This document shows positions 14,390 through 26,000 of a stretch of DNA of 64,000 bases, piece by piece. Within the stretch, counting starts at the first letter, position 1. Each line of letters starts with the position of its first letter. Where the stretch lies: NCBI RefSeq assembly GCF_018691265.1, contig NW_024881322.1, positions 12,203,989 through 12,267,988 on the forward strand, given 5' to 3'. This stretch comes from Tyto alba (lineage: Eukaryota > Chordata > Aves > Strigiformes > Tytonidae). The notes under the pieces are model-generated. The model did not search any database, had not been told where the DNA came from, and saw only the letters and a list, made by a program, of their open reading frames with translations. A program made the position numbers and the translations under genes.

Positions 14390-14760
14390 AGGAAGGGGAG
14401 GTAACGAGGGCGAAGCCCCTGTTTGCCCAAATTTTTGTGCTGCGATAGAGGAGGAGGCCAGTGTAGGGCTGGTTTGGCCTGCCTGGGACCTCTGCGTTGC
14501 TCTTTGTCCTTTGCTGTCACTGACAGAGCCGACCTAGTGCCTTAGGAAGGGAGCGTGCAAAAGCGGTGTGAATCAGGTGTCCTGGCTCCTCTCCCACAGG
14601 CGAGTGGAGGAGGCAAGAAAGCTGCTTCCCAGGCTCAGGAAGGAGCCCTCCTGTGCGGGGTAACAGCACACAGCCCTGCCTGCCCCGGCCTTCGCCGGCG
14701 CAACGGAGGTCTCCGGCAGGCGGGTGGGCTCTCGCTCACCTGAGCTCTTCTTTCCTTTGG
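14390..14760. promoter_or_regulatory. GC- and CpG-enriched patch, possible regulatory element
   Basis: CpG frequency and GC content rise here against the AT-rich surroundings, most clearly at 14690-14740 (CCGGCCTTCGCCGGCGC and following). No TATA box, start codon with a recognisable protein or clear exon is visible. It could be an enhancer, a minor upstream promoter or simply a GC-rich unannotated repeat. Confidence 0.3.
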
Positions 14761-17700
14761 AGACAGGGCTGAATCCCTCAGGAGGTGGCTTACTGCTGTG
14801 TCTGTCCTGCGATGGTCGTGGTAGTCAAGCACCTTAACTGGAGTGAACCAGCTGGTTGCCATTCCTGCCTTTCGGAGCTTGACTTGCCGTCTGCCTCTCT
14901 GCAGCAACACAAGTGCCAGAGCTGAAGCCATGCTGCTTGCTCAGCTTAGAAACTTCATCCTTTTGGAAGCTACTCTTGCTCACCGTGAGGTGAGCCATCA
15001 GTTTAAGGACAGAGCAAGTGAGATTATATGTATTCATGGCAGATACTTATGGGACAAGTTCATAACATTTTACAGAAGCAGCCACTGTCCTGGTGTTTGC
15101 TATCTTGCTGTCACCTATCACAAAATCAGACTGACAGGTTTTAAACAAGCAAGGGGATACCAAACCTGAGCTCAAACATAGTGATACCAATACCCTGCAT
15201 TCCTATTTTTCCCCTGTTACTCCCTCTGTGCCTTAAAATCAAATGGGTGGAAAGACAGACAGGGTGTTTTGTAACCGAAAGGCAGTGACATGTGCAACAC
15301 AGTAGCTGTTCCACGGTGGGCACCAGTGTGGTGGGAAGTAGTACAGGCAGTGAAGAATAATGTTGTTTTCCAGTGTTGCTGCAGAAGGAGCATAAGCAGA
15401 CACCGTGCCCCAGGCTGGTATGGGCATCTTCACTCTTGTTGGAAAACTGCTTACTGCAGCTGCTTGCACAGTTCTTTGTATCATTCAAAAGATATTCCCA
15501 GAGCAAACAGGCTGGGTTGTCCTTTATAATACACAAGAGGAAAGTGGACCATCTGGGGAATTATTCATGCTTTTACCCCTCATAACTTGTCTCTTTTCCT
15601 TGAATGTGTCCCAACTTGACTCAGCTGCTTGCTGGTTATATTTGAGGATCTCACTCATTCGCAGGGAGCTGAAGATAGTTATGAATTGCAGCAGCGCTAC
15701 ACCCAGGTAACTCCTTAGGAACTGCTCCTAGGAAAGGATTTAAACTGCATGGAATGATGGCTGATATGTTTTAGCACCTAGCAGTGGGGAGGATAACATT
15801 CAATAAACAGCCAGCTTTCTGAACATCAACATCAGGTACTTCAGAGACCCTCCCTGGACCTAGCACTGCAGGCGTGTGGTTAAATGTCATCACAAGGAAG
15901 CGGTGACCTTCTCCAGGGCACAAGTGACCCGACTGCCTGAGGAGCTAAGTGTCTGTGGTGCAACAGACCCAAGGTAGCAGGTAGGATCCTCATGCTGCTT
16001 CAGCTGCTGGGAGTTCCTCCTGGCCTCTAATTAATTATTGGAGTTTCTGTTATCATGGGAGGGGAAAAAAAGGGTTACTGTACCCTAACATTTTGTTAAA
16101 GGAGGAAGGAAACTTTATTTCCAGGAAGTCCCAAATGACTTTTTTCTAGTCATGTTCTATGTAAAACCAAATGGAGAGGTAATGGGGGCTGAAGGGGAGA
16201 GATTGTACCACAGTGGTGCTGCTGTGTGGGATCTTATTAGGGACCTCTCTCCTACACTGGCCCCAAAGTGTGTCACAACACTAAATCCAAGGGGACAGGA
16301 AGCCACCTTGTGTCTTCAGCAACTGTCTTGTCAGTACTGAGCCGATAAACTGGTGTCTTTGTCTCAACTTCCTTCAGCTAAGCATCACGACTGTAAAAAT
16401 GTTTGCCTTTGGCAGAAGCGGCAACCTCAGACACGTTCCCAATTCCTCTGTGGCTGCCTTTAGACTTTCCATTTGCTTCCACAGGCTCCAACGCTGGTGT
16501 CACTCTTGTCAATGCTCTTCCTTCTCCCAGTTCACGTTTTGCATATCACCTTGTTTCCTGCAAACACCATGATCCCATAGTTCCTATAAATATAATTGCT
16601 GTGACATCATATCAGTGCAGCCTCAGTTTCTTCAACACTTGAGTGCAGTGGCATTTTTGTCTGCATTAATCTAATTTGCCCTCTCTCTCAGCTTTCCCAG
16701 TTTTGTTTTTACAATTAGTAATCAGCATGCACAGTCCTTGTATTCAGTAGCTTGTGATCTCAAAGGCTCTTGGAGTTCAAAATACAATGAAACAAAAGGC
16801 CGTTCACCACTCAAGGCCAGGAGGATACCTAAGTTCTCACCTTTTTAACAGGATCCACTCAATATTAGTTTAGTTCTTCAAATCTGTGGAGGTGTCCTAG
16901 GCTGGCACAGAATCTCATCATTCTCTTTTTTCTCCCCTCCACCTTTGCCTGCCCAACATCTCTTCCCTGTGTGTCTGTCTTCATAATTACGACACTAGTC
17001 CATAATCTTTCTGAGATTTCTTTAGTCCATAGTAACTTTCCTTTAATTCTTAGTCTCATCCCTCTCTATTTGTTTTTAGGTATCAGCTGAAAAGAAGTTT
17101 TTTTGCTTTCCTGCATAAAGTTTTCTCTTCTGTCATTATGCATGTATTCTTTCTGGCATTATCTGATTTTTTAAACGCATAATTTGCATAGTAAAAAATA
17201 ACCTGGTGAAGGTGAAAAGTACCCAGGTTCTGCTAATCTCGACTGGGTGATTATTTCTGAGGAAAAGAGCAAGTCACTGGTTAAATAGATAATATAAGGG
17301 TAAGGTACAGGCATACAGGTTTCACCAGCATCAGGTTATTGTGGACTTATATTTTGCTCCTGAGCTGGAGCTGATACATTTATCGTTTCAAGGGAAAATG
17401 TTATTTGAAAAGTGTATGGGTTGTGACATGTTGGTAATACATCTCTGTTCCAATAATGATTCCTGGTAATAAATGAAACTTCATGGAAAATGCTCCTGAC
17501 TAAATCTGAATGGGAAAAATGCAGTTCTGTGCATCTGGCAATAGAATTGAAAGAGGTATGCAGGAAAAAAAATGAAGTGTAAATGGGGATTTTTGTTCTG
17601 CCAGGTGTTTTATGTAACTGTGGTAGGCCATGTGTCCATGGAGTTGAATACCTGCCTCTGGTTTTTGGATGAGATGTTTTTTTTAAATCTTTAAAACCCA

Positions 17701-19515
17701 TAGGAGCTAAGGGTGAGGGAGCTTTATCTCCTACAGCAAAATCGAAATCTCTGCATCTCTGGCTTTATTTGAATGAATACGAAAAGCTACAAAGGGTTTC
17801 CTTAAATGGTGAGGGTTGTGTTTGGAAAGTCTAATACCAAATGCATGTTTTATGCATGTAGGAAAAATGATGCAGAAATAATGAAGGATGATAAAACCTT
17901 CCTCTTACAGTCTCCTCCTCACCAGTGGAACTCGCCATCCTTCCCATAGGTAGGTGGTAACACTCTGCTGGTTCTCAGGTGGAGACACTAAAGTAAAGAG
18001 TAGGGAAATGATCATCTGTCACCTATGAAACTTGTGGCTGAGCTTCTGGGTCTTACTGACGGAGCAGTAAGACTGGGTTGTCTTATTGACAAGGTCAGAA
18101 GTGCCACAAAGTTGGTAAAATTCTAATAAAGTAAGCTTTAATTCAGTATAAGATGCTCTCTTTCTGTCAATACGATACAAATTTTTATGGAGCCGTGTCT
18201 AATTTCGCTAGAATTAAAATGAACCCTGGCACTTTTTCTGCTTTGGAAGAAAAGTTTAAAGATTTGTGGTTTTACCTCAAAGCTTTTTTAAACTCTTTCC
18301 CTTCCCCCCCTGTACTGGTGAAGACTGCCTTTTGCCTTAATGGATGTAAGGCTTCTAGTCCTCCTGTGTACGAAAAGCACTCTGGAATATGCAGAAATGA
18401 GAGAGCGAATTGGTAAATTGTTGCAGAAAATCAGCAGCGCAGTTTCAGAGCCTGAGCCCAGTTATATGGCCTCTTGCACACAGAAAAGATTCCAAGGCAG
18501 AAACCAGACTGATTTGGTGTAGATGTATAAATGTGCAATTTATTTTTTTTCCCGTAGGGTAGGAGAATCTCTGTGCAGGCAGGGTGGTCTGTTTTTACTT
18601 TGCCTGGCTGGATTTTGAAGTAGTCAAATTACATGACTAAGAACCGATTTAAGTCCTTTAAACAGCAGCTTTCTTGATTAGGCTAATTAATGTATTCTTC
18701 ACATTTCCACAAGCGACTCCGTCATGGTGTGTGGACTTGCACAACTGGGTTTGGAAGTCATCACCAGTGAGCATGTTTTCACCAGAGCCTGTCTTCCCTC
18801 ACATGGTGAACTTCTCTGTTGCAGGCTCTGCTTTTCAAGAGGCAACTTTTGCAATACGTGACAAAACGCGTTAAGGCTCGGACAGCGTTTTGACAGTTAT
18901 TTCCCCTCTGCTCATGTGGCTTCGGCTGAAAGCACCACATCAATAACCTTAACTAAAGATCCCCATGCAGGGGATCTTGGCAGAGTTTGAGAGAGGATTG
19001 ACTGGGTCGGTGCAATGAAGGAAATCCCTGTCCTTCCTCCTGCCCAGGGCAGGGACCCCGCAGGCGTAGGGAAGGATGCTCCGTATCTTGGTCCCTGCTG
19101 TGTCTGGGGTCAGCACAGGGTTGCCCCAGGGCACCCAGAGGCAGGCATCCTTTTGCAGAACTGGGTTCCTGAGTTTGAGCCATAGGTCCTGTTTCAAGCC
19201 TCAAGCATTACGAATAATATATTGTCCTTTAATGTATTGTTTGTGGTTCTTGTTGAAAGGCATCGATATATCCGTGACTAATGTGTTGGGCTTGATGTCT
19301 CTTCAGTGTATGGACTTCCCCTGCTGTCTTTTGAGGGGGCTTTAAGCAATGGTGCTTTACTGATTTATTTATTTTAAAAGTGGGTTTTGCCCCAGTTGAA
19401 GCCTTACCACCCGTGCTGCGCGTCACTCTCTCAGGAAAGCAGGCTGACTGCAATGAAGCAGATGGCTGTGTGCCAGGAGTGAGTCGCTCACTTTCTGTAA
19501 TTTACCCTTCCTTCT

Positions 19516-19554
19516 GTTTTTTTTTTGTTTGTTTTTTTTTTTTTTTTTTTTTTT
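19516..19554. repeat. Long poly-T tract at the promoter edge
   Basis: An almost uninterrupted T tract broken by two single G residues, immediately upstream of the CpG-rich PDE1C promoter region. Such tracts tend to exclude nucleosomes; here that role is only inferred from position. Confidence 0.85.
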
Positions 19555-19736
19555 AAGTGGTTTGGCTTGGTTGGGTTTTTAATCAGAGCCAGCCTTTCTC
19601 CAATAGCCTGTTCTCCCTCGCGCGCCTGTGTTTGTGTGCGAGAGAGGGAGGCAGAGAGAGAAGCCGTGCCTGGGCTATGCTGACAGACGACTTTTTCCTC
19701 AGTTGTCAGGTTTTGAGCCTGTCGGCAGCGCTGCTG

Positions 19737-19742
19737 GTAAGT
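19737..19742 (+). other. Strong candidate splice donor (CTG|GTAAGT) in the promoter region
   Basis: GTAAGT follows GCGCTGCTG exactly, inside the CpG-rich region 538 nt before the PDE1C ATG. It would end a 5' exon of about 60-140 nt if transcription starts downstream of the CCAAT box at 19600. The nearest plausible acceptor is the CTGCAG at 20267-20272, but the pyrimidine tract there is poor. The donor could instead splice to another, more distant exon. An ATG at 19677 opens a reading frame of exactly 20 codons up to this donor (phase 0), which is incompatible with direct splicing to the phase-2 microexon. Confidence 0.4.
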
Positions 19743-19996
19743 GTGTGTGGGGGGAAGATAATGCCGGGGCGGGGAGAGCGAGGCTGACCCGCTGGGGAGC
19801 AGCCTGGAGGGACCGTGGGCTGCCACTCGTGTGGCGGCGGGCAGCCCTGGGACCCGTGCAGCCAGCTCAGTTGGCAGCAAGGGATTTTCCTCCCCTCCTC
19901 CCTTGATAAAGATCCCTCAGCTGGTATCACTGATTGTATCCTTGGCTTATTGTAAAAACCCAACCAACCAACAAAAACAAAATAAGGGGGGGAAAG

Positions 19997-20017
19997 AAAA
20001 AAAAAAAAAAAAAAAAA
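19997..20017. repeat. Poly-A tract within the CpG-rich region
   Basis: A run of 21 A residues after AAGGGGGGGAAAG, about 260 nt before the PDE1C start codon. If the 5' UTR is contiguous it would be transcribed. It could also be the tail of a small retroinsert, but no such element is recognisable upstream of it. Confidence 0.8.
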
Positions 20018-20274
20018 TCCGCGTGCGGGTTTGCAATCTGGAGATGAGCCTCTAATCCCCTCGGTCAGCCCGAGGATGGTGGCACGCTGGCACAGCTGCC
20101 CCCCGTGTCCACCTGAGCACTTGTGGGCTGCCCACACGGCCCCGCTTGCGGGGAGGGGGGAGAAGTGGCTGCCAAAAATGTTGGCCGCTCCCGGGCAGTG
20201 TTAAAGGTGGAGCGTGTGTGTGGGGGGCAGCATCCGTCCTCGCCGAGCTTTAACCGAAGCGGTAACCTGCAGCT

Positions 20275-20375
20275 ATGGAGTCACCGACTAAGGAAATCGA
20301 AGAATTTGAGAGCAACTCTCTGAAATACCTACAGCCAGAGCAAATAGAGAAAATCTGGCTTCGTCTCCGAGGCTT
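20275..20375 (+). CDS. PDE1C: PDE1C first coding exon (residues 1-33 plus 2 nt of codon 34)
   Basis: This exon encodes the N-terminus of the calcium/calmodulin-dependent phosphodiesterase PDE1C, which hydrolyses cAMP and cGMP in the cytosol. The translation starts MESPTKEIEEFES and continues through LQPEQIEKIWLRLRG. I recognise this as the N-terminus of the vertebrate PDE1C isoform with this first exon. The amphipathic basic stretch around I24-R32, with W28, begins the first calmodulin-binding segment and continues in the next exon (40602). The start has a strong Kozak context (G at -3, G at +4), and an in-frame TAA at 20263-20265 rules out an earlier start in contiguous sequence. The exon ends after 'tt' of Leu34 at a consensus GTAAGT donor (20376). 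It sits at the 3' side of a CpG-rich region, so it probably belongs to a promoter-proximal exon. Identity rests on recalled protein similarity, not on a search. Confidence 0.95.
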
Positions 20376-21300
20376 GTAAGTAGTACTTCTTTTTTTTTTT
20401 CATATCCTTCTCCTGTTTCCTCCCATTGTCAAAATTATTGTAGCACTTTCTTTTTCCTTTCTTGCTGGTACCTTTAAAATCTCCCAGGAGTTTCCACACC
20501 TGTTCTCCATAAATACAGTGACTTAATCTTAGTGAAAGATGCATTTGCTTCCTTAAATTGAACTGCTTGTTACATTGAACAAACATTTTCCAGTGGGAAT
20601 GTAGAAATGTCATTAATAAGGCATTGTAAGATACAAGAAGTTACTGTGGTGCTAATTACTTCGGCTGCTATAGGAGAAAAGTTTTGTTATAGCCTGAATG
20701 GTACTTAATTGGATCCTCTGTTTTCAGTAATCTTACCCTTAAATGCAAGATACAGAACAATTTTCCCCCTGTAATTGTACACCATTTCTGGCACTGACAT
20801 GGTTAATAAGGACAAAATAGGCAGAGAAGGCACAATTGGAAAACATTTCTAACAGCATTTGTAATGGCAGCAAATTCATGTTCCACAGATTGAATTATAC
20901 TTATTAATTTATACATTAAGCCTGACTCACTGTGAAATGATAGGACACTGCCTCCTGGATAGGAAAAAAAAGTACCTGTGCTTAAATAAGAACTTGGCAC
21001 TGCAGAAAAGTAAAAGTTTATAGGCTGTAGAGTTTGCGTAGCTTATTTAGAGTCAATGTCTGTCATCGTCTTCAGATTCTCAGTATGCAAAATACTGTCT
21101 ACCAGCAATAAGTTACATTACTGGCGGCAAAGCATTTATTTGCCCATCCGTTTTTTGCCAAGGGAAAGAGGAGTATTACCATGTTAAACTGCATCCCTCT
21201 CTATGTTCAGAACTGCTTGGTTTTGTTTTTGGTTTTTTGTTGTTTTTTTTTTTTTTTCTTCAGCCTCACATGTTAGAGTTATTAAAATTTCAGCCCTCAA

Positions 21301-21339
21301 GGGAAAGGGGGGAAAGAAGGGGGGAGCAAGGATGCTGGG
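21301..21339 (+). other. G-quadruplex-like motif
   Basis: Four G runs (3, 6, 6 and 3) separated by A-rich loops of 3 to about 12 nt lie on the sense strand of the PDE1C intron, so both DNA and pre-mRNA could fold. The last loop is long, which weakens the prediction. Confidence 0.4.
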
Positions 21340-21804
21340 AAACAGCAGAAGCAAGAAAATGTAGAAAGAGTAGGCTAATAACTGAAAACAAACAGGTCCA
21401 AGTTAAACTTAAGTGGCTCTTTGAGTGTTATTTTGTGTGAGCAGCGATGGCATATTTTGTAAAGCATATCCAAAACTTCTGTAGGACTCCAAGCAGTCTA
21501 AGAGACGTGCATGAATATGTATTTCTTTCAAGGCATCACTCCAGGAAGCCTGTTTTGTGAAGGAACTTAATCAAAGTAGATGACAGCTGTCTTGTAAGCC
21601 TTCCAAATAGAACAGCCACACAAAACAAACCTTCTTATTTTCTAGTCTGTGCCATGCTCTGTAGTGTTAGGAGTCCTTGAATTTCTGTCTAATATGGAGT
21701 TTAGGAGCATGCTGATTAGAATTCCACCTGAAGTTCATAGATAATTCTTCAGCAGCGTTGTAGTTCAGGATCTCTCCTGCTGTTGGTATGAGGCCATGTC
21801 TGTG

Positions 21805-21840
21805 TATTATACATCAAGCTCTGGTCTCTTCTACCTTTTG
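21805..21840 (+). repeat. 36-bp direct repeat, copy 1
   Basis: The segment starting TATTATACATCAAGCTCTG and ending CTACCTTTTG recurs at 23036-23071 with a single mismatch (G/A). It is 1.2 kb away in the same orientation. It is either a fragment of a dispersed repeat or a local copying event. Confidence 0.8.
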
Positions 21841-23035
21841 GAAATTTGGCAAAACTGTAAGATTTATTCCAGATATGTAATAACTAAACCCTGGGCTGTT
21901 TTTCAGTATAGCCCTCTCTGTTGGCAGTGTGCATGAATGTAACAAACACATCCTTTCTCCTTCTGAGTTTGAAGATTCCTTTGCCTGAAGAGGAGATAGA
22001 TTTTTCTGTAGAATTCTTGATCACAAGACAAAAACTGAAATGTGTTCTGCTCTAATTAAAGACTGTAGAAGATTTTCCATTCCCAGCCATTTTATGGAGG
22101 CTTTTAGCACATACATACACAGACACACGGACTGGTTGCAAACTGAGGTTTGTCATCATGTTTCATGGTTTTTCTTGTCCGTTTTTATGCATGCCTATAT
22201 GTGTAAGAAGAACGATGGATGTGCACAGCCATCTTGATTAACTCTTATATAAGATGCTTCGTCCTGGAGAGATGAAATACTACTTGAGGAGTCTCCTCTC
22301 TCCCCCACCCCTGGTACACCGGCAGCTGTACCACACGGGAGTTGTACAACACGTAGATACAACGGTGCTACCGGAGCGGTGTTAGACGGGTAGTGAGAGC
22401 GAGCACGCTGCTGGCTGAAACTGCCCGGGGAGTTGTAGTCTGCAGCAGGCAGGTACCCAGTGAGTAATTAGATCCTGACACCGCTTCTTAAGTGAGGAGG
22501 ACTGTGATGATTTAAACGGTCTCAGGTGCTCAGCGTTGGGTTGGACATCTCCTTGGTAGGACTTCACCCGTGCATCTCTGGTACCTTCCATCCCGTCTTC
22601 CCACCCCCAGTGCCAGCTGGTGTGTTTACTTGTGGTGACTCAGAGGACAAACCAATATACATCACTTCTTGCAATACCTGGCTGTTCCAGGGTGTGGGGA
22701 AGGGAGCTTTTTTTAATTTTCACCCCATCTCAGCCTGATTGGTTTGAAGGGAATTGAAACCCAAAGGCTGCAAAGGGCTGGTTAAGCTGAGGCTCTTTTC
22801 AGACTCCCCTAATATAGTGTGTGTTCTGCTTAAACAAGTCTGCTGGTGGCTTTTTTGCTGTGAGCCTGGTACTGTTCTGTCCCTCAGGATGGTTGGCCGT
22901 TGGAGGTCTGGGCATGGAGTGTGTATTCTCAAGGAATAGGGAGGTCTTTTGGCCAGCGTGCAAAGGGCAGGTTTGTGTGAGGCTGAAGCCATGTGTCTGT
23001 CGTATGAGTCATATGTTGCTGTGAGCCAGACAAGA

Positions 23036-23071
23036 TATTATACATCAAGCTCTGATCTCTTCTACCTTTTG
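23036..23071 (+). repeat. 36-bp direct repeat, copy 2
   Basis: Second copy of the element at 21805-21840. Here it is flanked on both sides by GCCAGACAAGATATT (23026-23040 and again from about 23094), so the local sequence looks like a small nested duplication. The following TTTGCTGAAGATCTGGAGC also recurs near 25130. Confidence 0.75.
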
Positions 23072-26000
23072 CTGAAGATCTGGAGCTGAGAGTGCCAGAC
23101 AAGATATTGAATTTGCCTGTGGAGTGACGTGGAAGGATTTCCTTCTCCTTTGCCTTATGTATCTCTCCAAGACGTGGTTTCCTGGTCGGGACAGCCTGGT
23201 TGTGCACAGCAGTATGAGGCAATGGTTCTTAGGCCATATGCAGATTTCTTTTGCTTTTACTTTTTAAGAATGAGCTAAAATACGAATGCAATAAGATTAC
23301 TGAAGTGTTTTTACTTGACATAGATATATTCACGGCTTAATGATTCTGTGCAGAAAATGATAAAAGAATCAAGTCACTGGACCTACAGTGTTTTCTCAGG
23401 GTTAAGGTAGAGTGATAAATTACCTCAATGGCCAGTAAGTCATCTGTGGCAAAATACTTGGGTGACTCAAATCAGGGATCTATGAAATAAACGTTGTCTT
23501 ATATACATGACCTGTTAAATATTAATTTAGGCTTAAATACAGCTTAAAAAATAATCTTTTACTGGTCTATTATTAATAAACTTTCAGGCAAGGTTTCTGA
23601 ATAAGCTGTTTCCTGCACAAAGGTATCATTAGAGGCATATGAAACTCTGGGGAACATCTTGAAAGTTGAGAACTGACAATTTTGCCCTTTTTTTCCTTAT
23701 GTTGTGCCAGAATGTCAGGGAGAGGTTTGCTCCAGATTTCTCCTTGTAGGAGCTCACTCCTGTCTTCCCTGGGAAGGAGTGCACCGACTTTCCCTGCAGC
23801 AGGGCCCTCCCAGAAACAGACCTGCTTCTGAGTTCCATCGGCACCCGTAAAATGAATCGGACTGGAGCAGCTCCACATCCCTTTGGGGATTATCTCCGAT
23901 GGGCTGCCGGAGGGTTGCCTGCCTCCCAGGCGTGCCCCCCACCACCCCATACCCCCCGTCCCCACAAGCACGGGCGCGCTCTCACTCCCTGGCTGCTGGC
24001 GGGTGGGCTGCTGGCCGCCGCTGCGCACCGTGGCAAGCTCAGCCTGCAAAAAGCTCTGTTTCTTAAGGAGGTGTTGGGCGTTTGCTCATGGCTCTCAATA
24101 GCTGCTGCTGCCAGAAAAACGGGTCTTGAGTTCTTGCTCTGTTCTGTCATCCTTGCCCCATGGATCCTGTCCAGAAGGCAGTCTTTTATTCAGACTTGCC
24201 TTATTCAGCTCTGGGCTTGGACACTGGGTACACAGGAGTTACATGAGTCTGCCCTCCACTTTCCTACCACTCCTAATAACTCACCCTGTTAAACTCGAGA
24301 CCTTCTGCTCTGAAAAATTTACCAGTTAGGATTAGGTGGAGCCCATTACAGGCCACTGTTAGCAGCAGAGCTTGGAGACCTGATTTCAAAATACAACTGC
24401 CTGGTTGCTTTTCAAGCTGGCCGTTTCTTTAGGGAGGTATGAGCAGCGGTGGCTGTGTTGGGGTGTTCTTGTTTTTGCACTTGGACTCCTAGCTGTGGGA
24501 TTGTGAACTCCCAACTCCTAATTAGGACTCTTAAAGCTCCATGAAGTGGCTTCAGTTATCTCCCGATTTCTCAAGAAGAGAGAAAGCACTGTTTTTTCAG
24601 TGCTTTTAACACTAGGATTAGGTGTCACGTCTGACGGCATTAAAGAATGCAGAGGCATATATCCAAAGAGTTTTGGTAGTTTCAGAAGAGATGTGCTAGT
24701 TTACAGCAGATGAAGATCCAGCTTGGAGATATTTTCAGTTTGATTCTGGTTGCTTTTATGCAGAAAAATAAAACCTTGGTTTCTAGCTATTACAGTAGTA
24801 CCAGCATCACTGGCATCTGCATTCTCTCCAGAAGGAGAGGGGAGAAAATGGACTCTAACCTTCTTCTCAGTAGCTGGGATTATAATGTTAAATTGCTAAA
24901 TATGTAATAAATTTCTTCATTCTCAGTGTAGTACTTCCTCATGCCGCTGAAGGTGACATTGCAAACAGCGGCAATCTCTGAACTGCGACTCAAATGGGAT
25001 GCTTCACTTTGAACTCATTTTTTGGACTCTCCTGCTCAGACCTGTCAGTGTAGAATTGGTCTAAAAAAATCTGATGGGGAAAGAAGATAGAAACACATGT
25101 AAATCAGCATCTTTGGAAACTTCATGGTTTTGCTGAAGATCTGGAGCAATATTTCAGCACTTAGGGCATATCCTCAGCTTCCTCTGCATAGTACCATGCA
25201 TTCTATTGACAGAGAAGAGGTCCCAATGCAAACATTCGTGTAAAATCCAGATTTGTTCTTGAAGTAAATGGTGAAGCAGCAACTGTTTTCAATGGGAAAA
25301 CATGGAGCCTTGGTGACTGAAGATGATCTGGCAAGTATGAGAGTGCCACCGCTCAGTTACCTGTTTCCCTGTTTTATCTGTATGTGCTCTATGACATTTT
25401 TAGGCTTCCTTAGCCGAAAAATGTCATTAACAGAACAGCTGGTTCTGGCAGTGACAGTATCCTGATCTGCTTCATTTTAATTTACATGGCCATCATAAAC
25501 AGGAAAACAGAGAGCTCCCTTCAATTCCAGAGGCCCACTCTACACAGTGGGCTTTGTCCCCAAATATTTTAACTGGCAGCAGATACTAGAGGTTAAAAAG
25601 CCCCTCAGAAAGCACCACTTTGTTAGGAAATGTGTAAATTAGTCAGTTTGCAAGTGGAAAATATGAATATGCTAATTTGTTTCCGGAGCTGAGAGAGGCA
25701 CTCAGGCTGTGTTTGGTCTTGGTTTCAGTCCCCCTGAGGGTCTAGGTTTAAACTGAAGCCCTGTTCACCCTGGGAGCAGAACCGAGCTACCTTCAACCAT
25801 ACTTAAATACAGATGCTGCCACCCTGTTTCTTGTTTGGCTTTCCTAATGAGCATAGACAGGGATGATATTTCAGAGAACCGTGTCAGGAAACTGCTCTGT
25901 AGGCCTCTTAGGCCTGAATTTCACTTTTCCTGCGGCTGCCATGATTCCTAGAAGGATGAAGGAGGTCTCACTGGTTCGCGAGCGGGTGCCGGGTACGTGC

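Larger units (their letters stand above)
4136..19515. other. Upstream region without recognised genes
   Basis: About 15 kb of mostly AT-rich sequence preceding the PDE1C promoter region. No exon with recognisable protein similarity was found on either strand. It contains a TA/CA microsatellite (9072-9106), a C-rich run (10811-10838), a T run near 9877-9897 and a GC- and CpG-enriched patch at about 14390-14760. It may be intergenic or may belong to an intron of a longer PDE1C transcript. Confidence 0.6.
19590..20274 (+). promoter_or_regulatory. Candidate PDE1C promoter and 5'-UTR region, CpG-rich
   Basis: The sequence changes sharply from AT-rich to GC- and CpG-rich just upstream of the PDE1C start codon, with clusters such as CGCGCGCC near 19619, GGGGCGGGG near 19766 and many CpGs between 19800 and 20270. 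A CCAAT box is present at 19600-19604. No convincing TATA box was seen, which fits a CpG-island promoter. An A tract (19997-20017) interrupts it. The transcription start cannot be placed from sequence; the CCAAT position would suit a start somewhere around 19650-19700. This is an inference from base composition and position relative to the gene. Confidence 0.65.

Noticed and set aside
15141..15710. Overlapping open frames of 79-131 codons on both strands
   Set aside because: Several frames on both strands are open at once, with cysteine-rich, low-information translations and no similarity I recognise.
23573..24049. 158-codon open frame on the minus strand, overlapping a 146-codon frame on the + strand
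   Set aside because: Both strands are open because of local GC richness; neither translation shows a known motif.
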